Of a DNA stretch of 64,000 nt, positions 61,901-64,000 are shown one piece after another. Where the stretch lies: positions 49,476,050-49,540,049 of the forward strand of contig CM019237.1 of the NCBI GenBank assembly GCA_009741485.1. Direction: 5' to 3'. Source of the DNA: Malurus cyaneus samueli. Taxonomy: Eukaryota; Chordata; Aves; Passeriformes; Maluridae. Both the position numbers and the translations under genes were made by a program. The notes below the pieces were generated by a model that saw only the letters and a program-made list of their open reading frames with translations, did no database searches and was not told the origin of the DNA. How positions within the stretch are numbered: position 1 is the stretch's first letter; every line of letters begins with the position of its first letter.

Positions 61901-64000
61901 AGGAATGCACTTATCAACAGTAGTTCCTCTCAATCCTTGCACTACAATATAAAAAAGTGCTATAAAAACATCTGTGGTTTACTAATTTTCTTCTATTTTT
62001 GACAATTTTCCTTTGTCAAATGAAGATGAGTTTAAACTCAGTTTTTAGCAATTTCTGCAACAGTCATGCCACTGTTGATCCAGAGACAGGGAGGACACTC
62101 CCTAAGAGTTGTGTGACCCTGCATAAAGGAAGCCAATACTATACTTTTATATATATTATGGAATGTTAATCAACATTTCAACAACATGATTTTATTATTG
62201 ATAGGTTGTCCTTAGACCTCCCCTCTGCTCAAAGCAGAGCTGGCTTGAAAGTCAGATCAAATTGCTCATGAGTTTTGAAATCTCCTGGGATGGAGATCAT
62301 GCAGCTTCAGCTCTTCCAACACTGTACCACTCTCAAAAAATTTTTCCTCCTCTTTGGACCAAATATTCCTTGATCTGACTTACAGTCACTGTTTTTTGTC
62401 TTTTAGCTGTGCACCTCTAATGAGTTTCTAGCAAGTTAAGAAAAAACACAGCAAGTGTAAGAAGTGCAGTAGAATTTATAGTAAGTTTTATTTCTGGTTG
62501 TAATGCAATCTTTATCACTTAGAGGCCCTAAATTACAGATGAAAGGAATAATCTGTGGTTATTGAGGTTAGTGGTGCCACAAAGAGGTGGTTTTCCTTCG
62601 GAGACAAAACATTAACTCCCAGAAAACCAGCTTTTTTACTTCCTAATGGGCATCTTGAAGCATCTACAGATGGGAAGCCTTATAGGAACTGAAATTCCAG
62701 GAGTGGATTATCCTTTATCTCTCAAACTGTTAATATAAGATTACCTCACCTAGGAAAATCAAGCAGAGTTGGCTCATTTCTAATTGTGGTGGAGCTTATT
62801 TTAATATTAATGCTTCTATGAGGTGCCAGATAATCTTCTAACTGTTTTTTAGTATTTTAATTTTTATTTCCTGTTCCTAGAACTTCACCAAATTTCTTAG
62901 TAGCTAACAGGCTACATTATCTATTGCATGATTATTTTCAAAGCTCCAAATGCCTCTTGCTGTAAAGCCTGAAACTGGGAAGACATGTAAAGATTAAGAC
63001 TATGTATACAATAACTCTTTTTGCAGGAGCAGGTAGGAGAGCATGTTAACTAAAATATTATTTTAGTGTGTGGAACATAAATCAAAACTGGAGCTTTTGT
63101 TAGTTGGAATGTCTAGCTAATATATTTCCTCCTCCCTGTCTTTAACTATGTTTTCCTTTGGTATGGAAAATTGTTTCACTTCAGTGTGTAATGAATTCTG
63201 GCCTTTCATTGTAGTGTCCCCGTGTTGCCCATTCTGAGCATCCCCAGACCCTGTTCCTGCCTCTGAATGCTGTGCTCCTAAAGTCTGGAGCTTGCTTTTC
63301 CTGACAGTTTTCAAAGCTGTGACAAACCTATGATCCAGAGTTTGACTGTCTCAGCTCTGGATACTGTTGCCTGCACTTGGAGTGTCTTGGGGCCTGTGTA
63401 GGACAGCGCTCAGTACAACCAGACTCCCAAAATGCCTTTTCACCTTCTGCTTCTTTCATCAATCTTCACCAGAAAAAACCCAAACGTGGATGCATCTGCT
63501 TACCCTTTCTTAGTGTAGTTTTAAAAGAGAGATAAAATAAGAGCAGAGAAGTTCTGCTAAAGTGGTGTTTTTATTGTCTTTAGAGTTAAGTGTTTCTTCC
63601 TTTGCAAAAGTGTGGTTAAGATCAATTTGTGGTACAGCTATCCCCTAAATGAGCCCTTCCATCCTGCCTAATAACTGAGCAAATGATTTCTTCTTTCACC
63701 ATCATGATTTGTAGTCACATCTTCATGTCTTGAGAACGTTTGCTCCACATACTCTCTAGAATTTTAAGGACTTGAAAATAAAAGTGTGGCAATGTTCAGT
63801 CACTGCTTACATTAACTTTGGGATTATTGATTCTCAGAGTGGAGATTCTTCTGTATGTTTTAATTCCTCTTCTTCTCTGTCCTTCTTCTGGTATTATTGT
63901 GAATTAATCTCACCAATTTTTCATTTTGTTTTAAATATGGAATGTGACCACTTTGGCAGAAACAACCCTGTAGCATCTGGTTATCTCACAGGGACTGAAC
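58904..64000 (+). other. ANO2: ANO2 intron 10 (partial)
   Basis: 5.1 kb to the window end without a recognisable exon. I looked for the KYFGEKIGLYFAW segment and found no acceptable match. No repeats beyond short T tracts. Confidence 0.8.

Larger units (their letters stand above)
18212..64000 (+). other. ANO2: ANO2 gene, 5' portion (partial; continues past the right edge)
   Basis: Nine phase-compatible exons plus a tentative first exon encode the cytoplasmic N-terminus of anoctamin-2 (TMEM16B), a calcium-activated chloride channel of the plasma membrane, known for roles in olfactory neurons and photoreceptor terminals. The joined frame runs from the N-terminal tail through the anoctamin dimerisation domain (KRKVDYVLAYHYRRR to QPIDLIR). 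It stops at the junction where the KYFGEKIG segment and first membrane helix should follow. ANO2 is preferred over ANO1 because of NKSQG before the IHAPW motif, FFDNATRSRI, and IANN before AAYPLHDGEY, and because VWF lies directly upstream, as in human. The pore and calcium-site exons are outside the window. The 5' limit depends on the tentative exon 1. Confidence 0.94.

Overview
This is a stretch of vertebrate nuclear genome, most likely from a bird and probably a songbird. The coding sequence is split into short exons with GT..AG introns, the background is AT-rich, and the dispersed repeats are 3'-truncated CR1 LINE fragments ending in ATTCTRTG-like motifs, plus one avian-type endogenous retrovirus LTR. 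I see no bacterial operons, CRISPR arrays, tRNA or rRNA genes. Nearly all open reading frames in the window are chance frames in introns.

Two genes lie on the + strand in the same orientation. (1) About 1-14,345 is the 3' end of VWF (von Willebrand factor). Six exons (3259-3369, 6277-6375, 7659-7787, 9317-9356, 12510-12607, 14008-14196) join with compatible phases to encode the last VWC-type (C6) module and the C-terminal cystine knot. A stop codon, a short 3' UTR and an AATAAA signal follow. (2) From roughly 18.2 kb to beyond the right edge is the 5' part of ANO2 (anoctamin-2, a calcium-activated chloride channel). Nine well supported exons (22688-22866, 25697-26095, 47034-47132, 50713-50864, 51990-52044, 52562-52610, 55457-55512, 55765-55806, 58839-58903) plus a tentative first coding exon ending at 18230 encode the cytoplasmic N-terminus up to just before the first membrane segment. 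The pore region lies beyond the window.

VWF followed by ANO2 in the same orientation is the arrangement known on human chromosome 12p13, so this is conserved synteny. The two genes are functionally unrelated: one makes a secreted haemostatic multimer, the other a membrane channel.

The rest is intron and intergenic DNA. It holds CR1 fragments (6.7-7.3, 22.0-22.4, 35.1, 37.2-37.5, 45.7-45.9, 49.6-50.5 and 54.9-55.1 kb), a probable solo LTR (1.27-1.82 kb, minus strand), a 29-G homopolymer (19.92 kb), CT/T and AT/CA simple repeats, and a 140-bp direct repeat pair flanking ANO2 exon 4. I found no convincing new biological system. The points most worth a second look are the tentative ANO2 start exon, the CpG-rich exon 3 with a polyglutamine/Pro-Gly linker, and the repeat pair around the in-frame exon 4. 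All family assignments come from reading the sequence and remembered family features; no alignment was run.
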